From Pyrocephalus nanus (taxonomy: Eukaryota > Chordata > Aves > Passeriformes > Tyrannidae): a DNA stretch of 64,000 bases. Shown here in pieces: positions 32,939-46,372 of this stretch. The first letter of the stretch is position 1. Every line of letters begins with the position of its first letter. Where the stretch lies: NCBI GenBank assembly GCA_038380795.1, contig CM076279.1:9935001-9999000 (forward strand), given 5' to 3'. The notes under the pieces were generated by a model, which worked only from the letters and a program-made list of their open reading frames with translations, was not told where the DNA came from and did not search any database. The position numbers and the translations under genes were made by a program.

Positions 32939-35900
32939 AGGGAGGAGGCAGCGGCAGGTCAGGCCCAGCTGAGTGCAGCAGGTGAGATGTGAACGCAGCG
33001 CTTCCCACCGATCCCCGCAGAGATCCCTGCGGTGCCGCCCCGGATCCTGCACACGATGCTGCCGAGCTCGGGGCTCGCTCCTGCTCCTCGTGCCCGTATC
33101 TGAGCTGAGCAGGGACACAGCCTTGTACCCCCGCACAGGAAGGCTCACGGTCCCAGCCCTCACACGCCCCTGGGGCGGTGGTGGATGAGCTGAGGGGAAA
33201 TTGGGCGGCGCAGGGTGCAAAACAAAGCCCTGCAAAAGTGCCGGCAAGAAGCAGCAGCCTCTCGGTTCCCTGATCACACCCGTGAGGGTTTCTCTGCTTT
33301 CTGGCCCCCTCCTCCCCACTTGGATCTCTTCCCTTCCCTGCAGCAGACACATTTCATCCCATAACTGGTTATTTTGCTGTCTGCCAGCTCAGCAAGACCA
33401 GAGACTTCTCTGCATTCATCCCACTACTTTGCAGAGCTGCAAATCTCCACTTCCTCTGTGCAATTCTTAAAATACCCATGCCATCAGCTGGATTTTATTC
33501 CATTTGCAGTGGGAAAAAAATTTAAAAGGGAAGGGAGAGAAGTCACATTTCTCCCTTCAGGTTTCAATAACTATAAGATTTATAGTGAAAAAAAAGCCTT
33601 AGTGACGCAAAAGCCACCTTCCCCAAGAGTTTGGGGCAGTTATGGGAACCATCTGGTTATATTCTTAAAAATGAAGACCTTTGCATTGAAATTACCCTGG
33701 AAACTGGCAGATAAACCCGTGGATGGAAGGGCTTTGCAGCCTCATCCTCCTCAGCAGATCACACATTAACCTCTTGGCTTTTTGGATGTGTCTGGAGGGT
33801 CCTGTCTGTAGCTGGGTGGGCACCCCTGAGCAGCTGCAGCCCAGGCAGAGACAGGCAAAGCCAGGCATGGCACAGCCACAGCCTCCCCACCCACAGGGAG
33901 GGGGGATTTTTGGAAGAGCTGCCAACGCACTGCCAGCAAACACCCAAAAACCTTCCCAGGCTGCAGGTGAATCCAGCCTGACCAGCACCAGAGCTGAGAC
34001 CTAGGAGGACACCTGGGCCACGTCCCAGCCCTCCAGCAGCCCCCCTCCTCCTCCTGTTCTGTTCTGCTGACACAACAAGCACAGCCAGGCACAACCATGG
34101 GGTTGCCTCCCCCCTGCAGGAAAGCACATCCCTGTCCCAAGAAAAGGGTGTTTCCATCTTAGCTCCATGGCAGGAGTTGAAGCTCAGCCCTCTGTGAGGC
34201 CACTGGGGTGAGACTGAAAGTCCAGCACAGAGGAACAGAGACATGTCCATCCAGGTGAGTCACTTCAACCCATCGTACTCAGTGGAGGGAAGTGACTCAG
34301 GCTGTCCCCTGCAGGCACTCACCGAGGGGAAGCACAGCCCCTCAAGAAGATGTGCTGCTCTGTCTCTTGGGTTATCCAAAGCTGCAGAAATCACCAAAAA
34401 CCAACCCCCCTAGACTAAGTGAAGCACGTGAGACACAGACTCAGTGATTCAGAAATATCTGAAGCCACGAAAGAAAACCTATAACCCAAATCTGCTGGCG
34501 TTGCAAGCAGGGCTAGCAGCAAACAGCAGGCTCCCTTGGGAAGCTTGGCTGCACTATCCCGCCCCGTTCTCCAGTGTGTTCAGGCACACCCTGCCTTGGA
34601 TCCTCAGTGTCATTACTTGGAGCTCTGCTGACCACAGCCAGCCCTGGGAGATGTCCCCTCTCCCGTCTTTACCCGAGGACAGCAGTGACACAGCAGGGCA
34701 GTCCCAGCCCGTGGAGCACGCACGTTTGCTTTCTTTGAGTTATATTTAGTCCCGCTCCAAAGCCAGGCTCTCCCCGCCTCCTGCAGCCCTGTGTTTAGTT
34801 ACAAATTCACTACACGGGCACATCTAAGGTTTCCTGTGGTTGTTTATCAGCCCCGCTACAAGCGCTCGCAAAGAAAAGCCGGCGCCTTGCACGGGCACGG
34901 AGCGTGGAAAACTTCCGTGCTCCTCCCTCTGCCCCATCCCACCGCCAGTAAATGCCCCGATCCCAACTCTTCCCATCCCTCAGCAGACACCCTGGCTGGC
35001 TCCCGCTTCGAGGAGGGATCGTACCAATACCATTGTCAGCGAGGAGCGAGCTGTTGGGTGATGGAACATCCTGGAGGGAGAGGTGGTGAGTGCTCAGCCG
35101 CAGGGGACACACGCGAGCTCAGCGTTTCGTCACGGGGTGACAGATGTCCCGTGGAGCAGCGCAGAATTCACCAACCCCTCGTGCCTGCCCTCCCCCTGCA
35201 CTGCCTTGGGGTGAGACTGGTTATGAAAGTAGCACATCAGAGGCTCTGTCTAACTTTACACAGCTCAGCAGTGGCCGCCCAGCCTGCGCTGCCCTCTGGA
35301 TCTGGCAGCACTGACTGGAGCACAGGTATCAGCTGGGAGCCGGGGGGGATGTGTGAGCTCAAGGGCTGCTTCCCCCTGCTGAACCTGAGGCTGTGGCAGT
35401 GCATCCTCTGGGCTGCTCAGAACTGCAGCTGGCAGCTCCCAGGAGCCAGAATCACCCCTGGCAGCAGGACAGGCTGGTGCTGCAGGGGAGTCCATCAGGG
35501 GTAGGTCTGACATCCTGTTTGCGCCCTCCTCTTAAACCGTGTCCATCTGCCGGTGGAGCAAATGCTGTTTCTGGCCCTGATCCCGACCTCCAGCCCAGCT
35601 GCACAGCTCAGGTAGGAAAGCAAGACAAATGCAGCTTTCCAGCCTGCAGCCCTCCTTATTGTCTAGCAACAGCAGCTCCAGGCTCCCCTGAGGGCCAAGG
35701 ATGAACACCAAGGGCAAGGTCTGCTCCACCTCCCCTTCCATCAGCTGCCCAGGGTGAGGGGTCTCAGTTCAAATGAAAACTAAGCAAAGCTTTGGTTGTG
35801 AAACTCAAACCCCACAGAAAGATCACCTGTCTCCCTTCTGTCCCCATTCAGACACAGAGCACGAGCAGAGGGGACCAGCAAAGGAGGTGGAAGGATCATG

Positions 35901-36778
35901 TGTGCCGTGGCCCAGCCTAGAGCCCCCCTTCTGGTCTGATTTTCAGATTTAGCTCAAAACCTGGCAGGGCCTGTGGTTTCAGACAGCTCTGACATGAAAC
36001 CAGATGCTCTCCCTCGGGCTCTTACTGCCAAGGAAAAGCATCTTGAGCTCAGACTGCTTTCCAGCATCTCTTTGCGGTGCTGCTTTCCTGCTGGTTGCTC
36101 TGGCAAGACATGGCCCTGCCAGGAGACTCCTGCCCATGGAGGGAGAAGTAAATGAAGGATCTTGGAGCCATTTCACTAATGAAACACCTTTGAGCTCGTA
36201 CTGCAGCAGACATTCATCAGCCCATCAGGACTGAATGAGCCCCAGAGCCCTTTGCTAAAGCTGGCGTGGAAGTGGAGCAGCTTCCTGGACATTAACGACC
36301 CTTTGGAGACTTCCTTGCCAACGTCACATTTCATTCTTTCTAAGGAAAGAAACGAGTTTTCCGGAAACATCAGCTTTTTAGATTTAGCATCTCTTTCCAT
36401 TCCCAGAAATGGCTTTGGAAAAAAAACAATCAGAGGGAAAAAATACCTGTGATTTAAAAACCACTGCCAGGTTTGGGAGCACAAACAGCCCCGAGCTGCC
36501 CAACTGAGGGGGAAGTAAAAGCAGGCAGAGCTCAGGCTCCCAAATGTGGCCAGCCTGGGAGAGGCTAGAAGGGGAGCTGGCTGCTTTCCTGGGGTAGAAG
36601 AGGCTGTTGGATGGCAAAGCCATTCCCTGCCTCCATACAGACCCACTCCCTGAACAATGCCTCCCTCATACAGGACTTTCACCAGCAGAGCCACTGGTGG
36701 GACAGTCCCTGCACTTAGACATGCTGTGTGAGAGAGAACCAGCTGAGAGAGAACAATTCTGAGTAACAGCAAATCCTT

Positions 36779-37205
36779 ATAGAACCATGGAATGGTTTGG
36801 GTTGGAAGGAGCCTTAAAGGTTGTCTCATGGCAGGGACACCTTCCACCAGCCCAGGTTGCTCCAAGCCCTGTCCAACCTGGCCTCGGGCACTTCCAGGGA
36901 TGAGGCAACCACAGCTTCTCCAGGCAACCTGTGCCAGGGCCTCACAGCCTTCACAGTAAGGAATTTTTTTCCTAATATCCCATCTAAACCTACTCTTTTT
37001 CAGTTTGAAGCCATTTCCCCTTGTCCTGTCACTCCAGACCCCTGGAAATAGTCTCTCTCTATCTTTCTTGTTGGCTCCCTTCAGGTACTAACAGGTTGCA
37101 ATGAGGTCACCCCAAAGCTTCTCTTGTCCAGGTTGAACAAACTGAATTCCCTCAGCCTTTCCTTGCAGGAGAGATGCTCCACCCCTCTGATCATCTTGGT
37201 TTACC
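36779..37205 (-). repeat. CR1 LINE fragment, intergenic
   Basis: Minus-orientation CR1 of over 400 bp: gaatggtttgggttggaag through ccacagcttctccaggcaac and cccttgtcctgtcactcc to agagatgctccacccctctg. Confidence 0.94.
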
Positions 37206-40200
37206 CCTCACAAAGGAATTTGGGGTTCAGAAACATCAGTTTGGGGGTGTGCTCAGGATTTTTTGCTGCAGAGTCAGCAGTTTCCCCCCCAGCTGCAGGA
37301 GACTGAGCATGGCAGGGTTGGTGCTGCAGCATCAGGGGCTGTTCCTTGTGAACTCTGTGAGTGTGGCCAGTGGTGACACACAGGTACCAGCCTGCTTCAC
37401 CTGGCCACAGGTCCAACCTGGCCACCAGACCTCAAGGGACCTCCATGGGGGTACCTGTATCCAGTGGTGAGTCCAGCACTTTTTATGATTTAAGCCCTTT
37501 GTCCCTGGATGATGTGACGGTGTCTCAGTGCCCAGCTCTGTGCAGGGACACAGAACTGTTCTCTCCACAGTGAAGCTTCACCAACCTCTGCTGGAAGCTG
37601 CACTCAGGTGGCCACACCTGTCTGACAGTGGACTGGGACTCAGGGAGGGCACAGAGTGATTGCCCATGGGCTTGGGGGTCACATAAGGAGGGTGACCAGA
37701 GTCAGAGTGACCACAGCAAGTTGTGTGTGGCCCCTACCCCTGCTGTCAGCAGATAAGCAGGCTGGTGGTGCTCTCTTGGCAGTGGGGACAGAATGATGTG
37801 ACAGCTGCTGACAGGGCTGACACAGAGCACAGAGGAGATTAGCAAGGAAGGGATGGGTGTATAGCATTGCACCAGGAGGGCAAGGTCAATAATGAGATTT
37901 GATTACATGGTACGGACAACAACAAAAACCTCAGCTTTCAGTAGGACCATGAGCACCCCTGTAACTCCAGTCTGGCCTGGAGAACCACAGCAGAGATTCA
38001 CTCCCAAGCAAAACCCATCCCAGCACAGATCACTCACGACAGCAGCTCCCTCGGAGAGCTCCTGCCCAAATCACGTCTGATGAACGGTGCTGTCTTCAAA
38101 GCATGTCACACCTCAAAACAGAAAGACATGACTCAGCCAACACAGCATCTGCCTTCAGAACAGCCATTAGCACCAGCAAAGCTCACCAAGCAAGAAAGAA
38201 ACTGGGAAAGCAGCTCCTGAGAGCCCCCACGGCTGAGTAGATGTGTCAGCATTAGGAAGGCTGGGCACAACTACAGTGAGAGTTCTCTGGGGTCAGAGCT
38301 CTCCCAAGCACTCAGAGCAGAGGAGCTCCAGGTGAAAATGAGAGTTTGGGTGCTGGGGAGTGGTGCTGCTCCAGCCCACACCCCAACAGGCAGCTGCCAC
38401 TGATAAAGGGTGATTATGGCCTGTCATAACTGCAGCTGTGCCCACCCTGTGCATCTCAAGGTGATGGGAAAGGGGCAATCCTGAAGGCACCAGTGAGATA
38501 GGGCACAGGGCAACCCCTGCCAAGGAGGCCACACACAGGTTGTACATCGAGATTCTTGTCACCTGTGGAGTGAGACCGTGTCCAAGCAGGACAGCTCTGA
38601 GACAGCTCACAGGATCCCAGGGGGAAACCATCAGAACCCAAAAAGAGAACATGGAAGCTGCTCCAGTAGGGATGTGCAGGTGGTGTCTGGCAGTGGGGTA
38701 CAGTGGCCAGTCTCCTTCCCCACAGCTCCTCCACGAACAGAGATTATCTTATTTTTGAGGCAAAAAAGAAAGCAGCGTTCCTGTCACAGAACAACCTGAA
38801 CACTTGGTCCAGGACACTCCTGTAAAAACACTGGTAGTTGCCCTGAGCCATCTCACTCAGGGCCAAGAAGTCTGTTCCCCATCTGGTTTGAGGCCAGCCA
38901 GTCATGAATATGGACAGGCAACAGATAGTGCTGCCTCATAGCTCTGTTTCTTTAGGAAGCAGGGCTAAACCCCAAAATATACGGCAAATTATTTTAAGGT
39001 AGAAACACCATCAGAGCTGATATTACAGCAGCCCCCCAATACCTGCTGTCAGGCCAGTCCTGTGCACTGGAGCCCCATCTCAGGGCCAGCAGGGAGAGGC
39101 CCCAGGACAGAGCCCTGCAAAGGTCCAGGTCTTGTCAGAACAGCTGGAGGCTTTGAGGACTCAAACTATTTCCTCAGGTCAAATTTTGTGTAATACTCAG
39201 AGGTGATAAATCAGCCCTTGAAGCCCAGAGGAATTTGTTTCTGTGTTCAGCCTTGGTCATGAAACAGAAGTTCTGCTAAGGTGCACAGACACTGGGAGAG
39301 CTCCCGTGGGAGTCAAGAATATCCCAGGGAGCGGTCAGGGTGCAATGGCTCAGTGCCTCTAGTACAGACAGAGGAAAGCACTCAGGGGAGGAGGACTAAA
39401 ATGTGCCTGTTGCACAGAGTTGGCTCATCTACATTTTTTTGCAGCTTTTTGCTTCCTTTCTGGACGGGGCTCTGCTCTCTCCTCGTTATCGCCGCTGCCA
39501 TCGCTCTTTATTGCCCCGTCACTGCTGCGGCGCTCGGGGCCCCAGGGGACAGCTGAGGCACCAGGCCAAGGGGAGGGGAAGTTGGGCAGCCACACCACTG
39601 CACAAACAGCCAGCTCTGGAGCGAGCACCATGCCAAAATCCCGAGCACAGGCTCCCCCCAGCCGGGTGCACAAGCACTGCCCGCGCTACGGGACAAGGAG
39701 CTGGGATGGAGGAGCCCCTGGGTGACGGCCGGGAGAGGCGCTGGGCAGGTGACTCCGTTCTCTGCAGCTGGGAGTTGTTTCACACACAGCAAAATGAACA
39801 AGCATGAGCTAGTGCTGAACCAGCCCCAAGTCAGTGATGTAACAACTCACTCACCCATCTGGGCTGTCTGTGCAGGGGATGAGTGAGCAGCGAGTGCCCG
39901 GGGGCCTGGAACGATGGCCAGAGCAGTAACAACATCAAAACTGCCCGTGTCTTCTCCGGGGCTCAGGCAGCAAAGTCCCCACACTCCTTCCTGGGACGGG
40001 CTCCAGAGCAAATCCCATTTCCCCCCGGGACCCTGCTCTCTGACAGGGTGCAGCAGGGGAAGCTTGCACAGATATTCCTTTCCTGCAGAGAAGCAGCATA
40101 TTCCTCATCTCCAGCACCATCGGTGCCCTCTCCCCCAATTCTTCCTGAGAACAGGAATTAATCTGCCCCTGTCCGTGGCTTTCCAGGTTCTTTGATTCAC

Positions 40201-41881
40201 CGGGAAGCAGCACTCATGCCCACACCACCAACCTCTAAGACGTAAAGCATTCCCCAGGTACAGGGGACCAGCAGAGCGGCAGGTGCTGCTCAAGGGAACA
40301 GGGAGAAAAGGCAGAGGATGAGCAACACAGTCCCCATGCACAGACCCGTGTGTCCCCCCGGAACTCTTACCTGCTTCTTCAGGGCAGGCACGGGGACCCC
40401 AGCGAGTCACACACACTCCAGAGGTCCCGTCCAGCGCGGGGGGCACGGGAGGGTCCTGGGGGGGTCATCGCAGGGGCTGCTCTGCCCGTGGGGAGGGCGG
40501 CGGGGGCCGGCAGAGCCCCGGGGCTGAGCTGCTGAGCTCTGCTGCCACTTCAAAGTCTGCACAGCAGAAAGGGAAGCGACGAGTTATTTCAAGACAACTT
40601 CCTCTTTCACAGAGAAGTCCCCCAAGGAGAAATCTGTCCCCGCGCAGGTCGCGCTAGCCCGACGCTCTCTGGACGTGCAGGAGCAGGCGACAGAGGGCTC
40701 AGTCCTGCCCTGCCTCTAATCCCCACAAACCAGCCGTGCAGGTCGGGCTGCTCTGGGACCAGCCTGTGCCGTGGTGAGCCCTGGCGCCCGCACAGCCCCC
40801 TCCGTGCCGCCGACCACCCCATACCGGGGTAAATTCAGCGCTGCCACCTCCCAGCTGCACGCCCAGGACCTTGGAATAAACTGCGTTGCCGCGAGAGACA
40901 AGGAGGAGTCGGTCCGAGAGGACGCTTTTCCAGCTCCCCGTTCCAGGCACAGTGTTCTGTGCCTGTGCCAGCGCCTCCCGCCCGGAGCATCTCGGGCACA
41001 TCGGCCTTTGCTCAGTGCCAGCCCCTGCGGCTGCCCCAGCAGCCCCTGCCTGCTGCCAGCTCCGGGATGCAGCCTGGGCTGGGGATGCCCAGCCCCTTCT
41101 GGAGCTTGTTCTTGGAGAAGTTTGGCTTTGCAGTGACAGAGGTGTTGGCTGGAGCAGGTCTGGCTCAGCAGGGCGTAACGTTGTCACCACTTGTGACTCA
41201 GTGACAGGAGTGCAGCTCCCGGGATGAGTCCAAACAGGGCCCTGGGTGAGGCTGCCCAGGGCTGCTGAGGTCTGTCGGTGCCCTGGTGCTCAGTTAAGAC
41301 TGGGATGTGCTGGCATGAGCCCAGGCTGGCATACGGGAGGAATGCATGGAAACAACAGACAGCCCAAAGCAGGAGGTAAATGTTGATCCCAATGGGATGT
41401 GGGTGCAGGGCTGGGATGAGCCTGCCAGCTCTGTCATCCCAGAGAGCTGGAACACAAGAGAGTGTGTGTCCCATGCTCTGCTGCACAAAGTGCTCAGGAC
41501 AGACCAGTGCATGGGCCAACCCCTCTGGTCAGCGAGTGCCACCACCAGGACCCTCCCCATTTGTGGCCAGGGACCTGCTAGGTCAGCTCTTACCCAGAGC
41601 AGGGTTTGAAGTGCTGAGTTTTGCTGGGGTAGGTGAGCTGGGGGAAGAAAGTACTTATGGAGGGAGCGTGGGAACTGCAGCTGATGCTGCATCACTTCCC
41701 ATCTTCTTTTACATGAGAAAAAGCATTAGGTATAGTTACATACCTGGGCCTCAGATTTAAAAATAACCTGCTTCCTTCCTGATTGGAGAGAAAGGCAGGA
41801 GGAGGCAGTTAAACTGGCTGTCAGCGTTACTCGTTACTCAATTCCCACTCCCTGCACCGGTGCCAAGTTGCCGCTCGGAGC

Positions 41882-41935
41882 AGCATCCCCATTCCCATCC
41901 CCTTCCCCATCCCCATTCCCATCCCCTTCCCCCGC
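41882..41935 (+). repeat. Pyrimidine-rich tandem repeat (cccatcccc/ttcccc units)
   Basis: About five imperfect units of cattcccatccccttcccc type. On the minus strand this is a G-run array that could form a G-quadruplex. Confidence 0.85.
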
Positions 41936-42062
41936 CCGCCCCAGCCGCCGCCCCGCGGGCAGGAAGGCTCCGGGGAAACAACAACAGCAGCGCACACCAG
42001 CACACGATAACATCCTCGTTTCCCCTGTCTTGTTTTCATTCACAATCGCTCCCATTCATGAA

Positions 42063-42064
<2 letters not shown>

Positions 42065-42096
<32 letters not shown>
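42065..42096 (+). repeat. (AC)16 microsatellite
   Basis: Uninterrupted dinucleotide run, likely length-polymorphic; intergenic. Confidence 0.97.
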
Positions 42097-42099
<3 letters not shown>

Positions 42100-43321
42100 T
42101 CCTGGCGCCGGGACAGAACCGCTGCAGAGCCGGCAGAGCCCAGCAGAGACCAGCAGAGCCCAGCCACTGCAGGCACTGTGGCTGTGGGATGTACACATGG
42201 AGTCCTGTTTGCAAAGCTTTGTCCTTGCTAGAGTCAGAATTAGCGCCTTCAACATGCCCAGGCTGATTTTGGGCATCACTCCTCAGTTGTCCCGTGCCTA
42301 TCCATCCATTCTCACACCGTGTTTGTCTGTCCTTCCTCTGCAGGAGTTACCCAGCGTGCAGGAGCTCTGGCCACCTGCAGAAGTTGCCTTTCTATCCTGT
42401 TCCCCATGCAAATGCAAATGCCAGAGGAAAGCCAATGCACTTACAGGACTGGGGGTAAGAGCTTCGTGTGTTGCAAAGGAGGGGGAAAGGGTGGCTCTGG
42501 TACATGGCTCCCCCTTTCCAGATGTGCTCTTGCTTTGCTGAGGCTTCACAGGCATTTTTCAAGGCCGGGATCTCCCACATGCTGCTGGATATTTTCACTC
42601 CTCCCCTCTCAGCTGGTCACTGCAGGCCCCAAGCCTTCACCATTCCCCTTATTTTCACTAGAATTGGACTCTCTCCTGGTGCACAGCTATGGAAGGAGGA
42701 GGCCACAGACCTTCCTTGGACTGTCCCCACAGCACACATCCAGCACCTCCCTCATTGCCACTGGCTTTGGGATCCCAACCCAAAAATTCATTGAGCTAAA
42801 GGGTCCTTCTGGAGATCTTCCCCCTCTGCCTTTTCCATACACACATCTCTAGTCAGAGCAGCAGCATCAGCCCTCCTGGAGCAGGGCTGCATTCTCTTGT
42901 GGCAACACATGGAAAGGGGAGGAAGGGGTTGGTTCTCCACGTTTTCTGCAGCTGATGTCATTAAACACTGAAACACAGCTGAGGGGCGGCCTGAGAACAG
43001 GACAGGGAACTGCCAAATCACCCCAGATAACATCACACTTCTGGCCACTGAGAGAGGAAGAGCCAGGTATGACCCTGCTCAAACAAAGGCGTCATTCAGA
43101 AGGCTAAAAAACGTAGAAAAGAATCAAAATGAAGTACAGAAAGAATCTCTTGTGTGGCAAAACATCTCTTTCTCCCTGCAAACACTGTCCTCTGTGATTT
43201 AAAGTTACTGTGGGAGCCTTTCTTCTTCATTTCTGTGCACGAGAGGGGTACACAAGAGTTTTGAAGCTGTCTGAATATCTCTCAAGTGGAAAAAGTCTGT
43301 CCCCTGAAATGATCCCCTGAT

Positions 43322-43722
43322 ACTCCGAGGACTGGAGCTCCTCCACTGGGGATATTCAGCCTGGAGAAGAGAAGGCTCTGGGGAGACCTGAGAGCCCCTT
43401 CCAGTGCCTAAAAGAGCTCCAGGAGAGCTGGAGAGGGACTGGGGACAAGGGTATGGAGGGACAGGACAAGGGGGAATGGCTTTAAGCTGAAGGAGGGCAA
43501 ATTTAGATGAGATATTAGGAAAAAAATTTTGACTGTGAGTGTGGTAAGGCACTGGCACAGGTTGCCCAGAGAAGCTGTGGCTGCCTCATCCTTAGAAGTG
43601 TCCAAGGCCAGGTTGGACAGGGCTTGGAGCAACCTGAGCTGGTGGAAGGTGCCCCTGCCCATGGCAGGAAGAGACAACCTTTAAGGTCTCTTCCAATCCA
43701 AACCATTCCATGATTCTGTGAA
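43322..43722 (+). repeat. CR1 LINE 3' fragment, intergenic
   Basis: Plus-orientation CR1: ttcagcctggagaagagaag, gttgcccagagaagctgtgg, ending aaaccattccatgattctgt. Confidence 0.94.
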
Positions 43723-44635
43723 ACAGAAGAAGCTCACCTGAAGCACCAGTTCAGGAGATGAGGTTTCCAGCCTGGAGAGGGACTTGCTGCCCCAGAAAGG
43801 GGCTTTCCTGCCGCGGGAGCAGCACACAGCTCTCTGTGCTCCTGAGATCCCGCCGTGTCCTGACCTCGTGCCGGCAGCAGCAGCTCCCAACCCAGACCAG
43901 CAGCCGACTCACCAGGGCTGGGTCCCTCCCGGTGGTCGCACCCGGCCCCTCACAGCCCCTCTCTTGGCTCTGGCACCGACAGGGCTGGCAGAGCGACGGT
44001 GGCAGTGCCAGCCCTGGCATCCCGCGGGGCCGGCGGAGACGGGGCTGTTTCTCCTCCCCATGGCAGCGCTGACGTTCCGTTCCTATTTTGGCCACTGCTC
44101 CACACCCTCCCCGCGAAAGGGGAGCTCTGGACAGCTCTCCTCCTGCCCTGGTTTCTATTCATGGATGCTTTACTTCTCCCTGCTTCAATTTTCCGTCATT
44201 ACGTGGCTGCTTTAATAACATACCTCCCGGGTCAGCTGAGTTGCTGAGGGAAGCAAAGGTATTTGGGCAAAGAAAGCGGAGCTGTTTGAGCTCCACTCCC
44301 ATCCTGCAGGGAAACCTCCTCCTGGCACATGTCCAAACCCCCAGCACGTGGGTCTACGGATGATTTCCTTACAATTTCTAAGGGAACAGGTCACAAACCA
44401 AGCAATATTTTGATGCTGCATCTCTATTTTCCACCCTGGCATTCAGCCCAGTTCTATTTTTATTCAGGCTGCAGCAAATATAGACAATGGGTGGATTTGG
44501 GGAGAGGGAAAGCCAAGCAAACAGCCAGTTTTGATGGTATTTAAGTTGCCTTTTTCATTTCTCCAAACTGAGTCATCTCCAACTCTTTTTATTTGTCTTG
44601 GAAAAAATCATAATAAGGAGAGAGCAGCAGCAAAA

Positions 44636-44662
44636 GATAATAATAATAATAATAATAATAAA
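44636..44662 (+). repeat. (ATA)n trinucleotide microsatellite
   Basis: About nine ATA/AAT units, uninterrupted, intergenic. Confidence 0.95.
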
Positions 44663-45099
44663 CTACAGACTGTTCAAGTCTTGTTTTGTCCTGCAAAGGT
44701 GGAAAATATCATTTAACTGATATTTTGGTACATGTACCAGCACCAGGAGGTGCAGGTTCTTACCTACAGGTTAATGAATCACAGGTTACCCACTTGTGAG
44801 CAGGAAACTTTGAGGTACCTGGAGGAAAGGGATCCAGTGCCGTGGTGGGTGCTGGAACTTTCTCATGCTGATGAGCTGGGCACGTCTGTGCTCACAGGGA
44901 TTGTCAGCGACTGGCCAGTGCTGAGGAAGAAATCAGCCACTTGAAATGGGGACAGACTGCTTTTTGCCCAGAATCTGAAGTGCTGCATACATGTGCACCA
45001 AGGGTTATGTGCCTGCTGCTCACACTCCCACGATCTTCTTCCCAGAATTTACGGCTCTCCCGTGGGTACCAGGGTGACGGTTTTGGAAAGGGATCAATT

Positions 45100-45195
45100 C
45101 CTCGAGCTTATCGGTTCTGCCAGAGATAAAGTGCAACAGGAAACAGCTCATTTTAATCACAGTCGCTGCAGCACGCGCTGAGCTGATAAGCTGAG
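45100..45195. promoter_or_regulatory. Candidate GATA/ETS motif cluster
   Basis: Within 90 bp: CTTATC at 45107, AGATAA at 45124, AGGAAA at 45138 and TGATAA at 45184. GATA plus ETS sites are typical of blood-cell enhancers, and both neighbouring genes are blood-cell genes. Motif matching only. Confidence 0.25.
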
Positions 45196-46232
45196 TGGAG
45201 AAGCTGTTTCTACAGTTGTTGTTCAGGATGAACACAGCAGGGCTTTTGAAATGCTGATTAAGCTTCCAAGGCAGAGAAAGGGGCAGCTTGTTTCTGAATC
45301 TCAAGGTTTGCTTCTTTGGAGAAGCCTGGGAAAGGGCTGGACCCGAAACCAGCCCCCAGTGCATGCCCAGGAGGGGAACATCGAGCTGTTGGTGCTGCAC
45401 TGCCTGCTCACCCTGCCCCACACTCAGACCCGAGTGTGTCCTGCAACATCAGCCTTCTCCAGTCTTGCAACCTCCCCTCTTCTCCACCTATTCCCAAAAG
45501 TGACTCCAAGAGGGAGCCCCTCGCTGAGTCCCAGAGCAGGGATCTCCCAGCAGACCCTCCCTGGAGGACCCAGGTCCTGGGCACCCTGACAGACCCTCCC
45601 CACATTTCTGGTTACAGGGGTAACATCTCAACCTGCGTTTCACAGGAAAGACACTGCAATCAGCAGCACACAAAGGCAGCCCAAGCCCATCCACACCTCA
45701 TCACCACTGGATATCGTGTTTGCACTCTCCCTGGTCACAGCCACGCCCTTGCTTTGGTCACAGAGCGGTCACACAGGAGCCCTGAAGCAAGAGGAGCCAC
45801 AGCCAGAAGCAGGACTTGCCCTTGGGAGGACAGAGATGCTTCATCTGACTGAGCCACCCTGCTCCAGGCCCTCCCTGTGGCTGGAAACACCAGCTAAACA
45901 CACAGCATTGCACTGGACAATTGCTGCCCAGAGAGTTTTATGCAGCCAGACCCAAGTCCAGGTTATCCCAGAGATGGGTAAATACCACAGAATATTTTTC
46001 ATGCTTGCTTTGACTCGGATTTCAGTTTTAGGACGTGCTTTCCAACCCCTTAACCTTTGCATGTCTTTCTGTGAGTGCTGCAGTGAAGGTGCCTGTGGAG
46101 GGGAGGGGGGATTCTGAGGGCACAGAGAATACTGGAAGGAGGTGAGTTGGGGATTGGCACAGAAGAGCCCCCCATTCCTCATGCAGTCATCTGTCTGCAC
46201 CGACTCACAGCCAGACAGGCATCGGAACAGAC

Positions 46233-46372
46233 TGCTAATTATGCAACTTTGCATCATTAGCGCACCATTACTGCTCTCCCGTGACTTTCCCCTGCCAGGA
46301 AAACTCTGTTCCTCATGCAGGCACAGGGAGCCTTATTACCTTTTAATCGATCATTGATTAGCACCATTAAGA
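46233..46372. promoter_or_regulatory. Candidate conserved non-coding element, homeodomain/POU-type motifs
   Basis: AT-rich island with repeated TAAT cores: gctaattatgcaactttgca, catcattag, tattaccttttaatcgatca and ttgattagcaccattaag. Looks like developmental enhancer sequence; conservation not tested. Confidence 0.25.

Noticed and set aside
41860..42266. Plus-strand ORFs with Pro/Ser and His-Thr repeats
   Set aside because: Made by a pyrimidine tandem repeat and the (AC)16 microsatellite.
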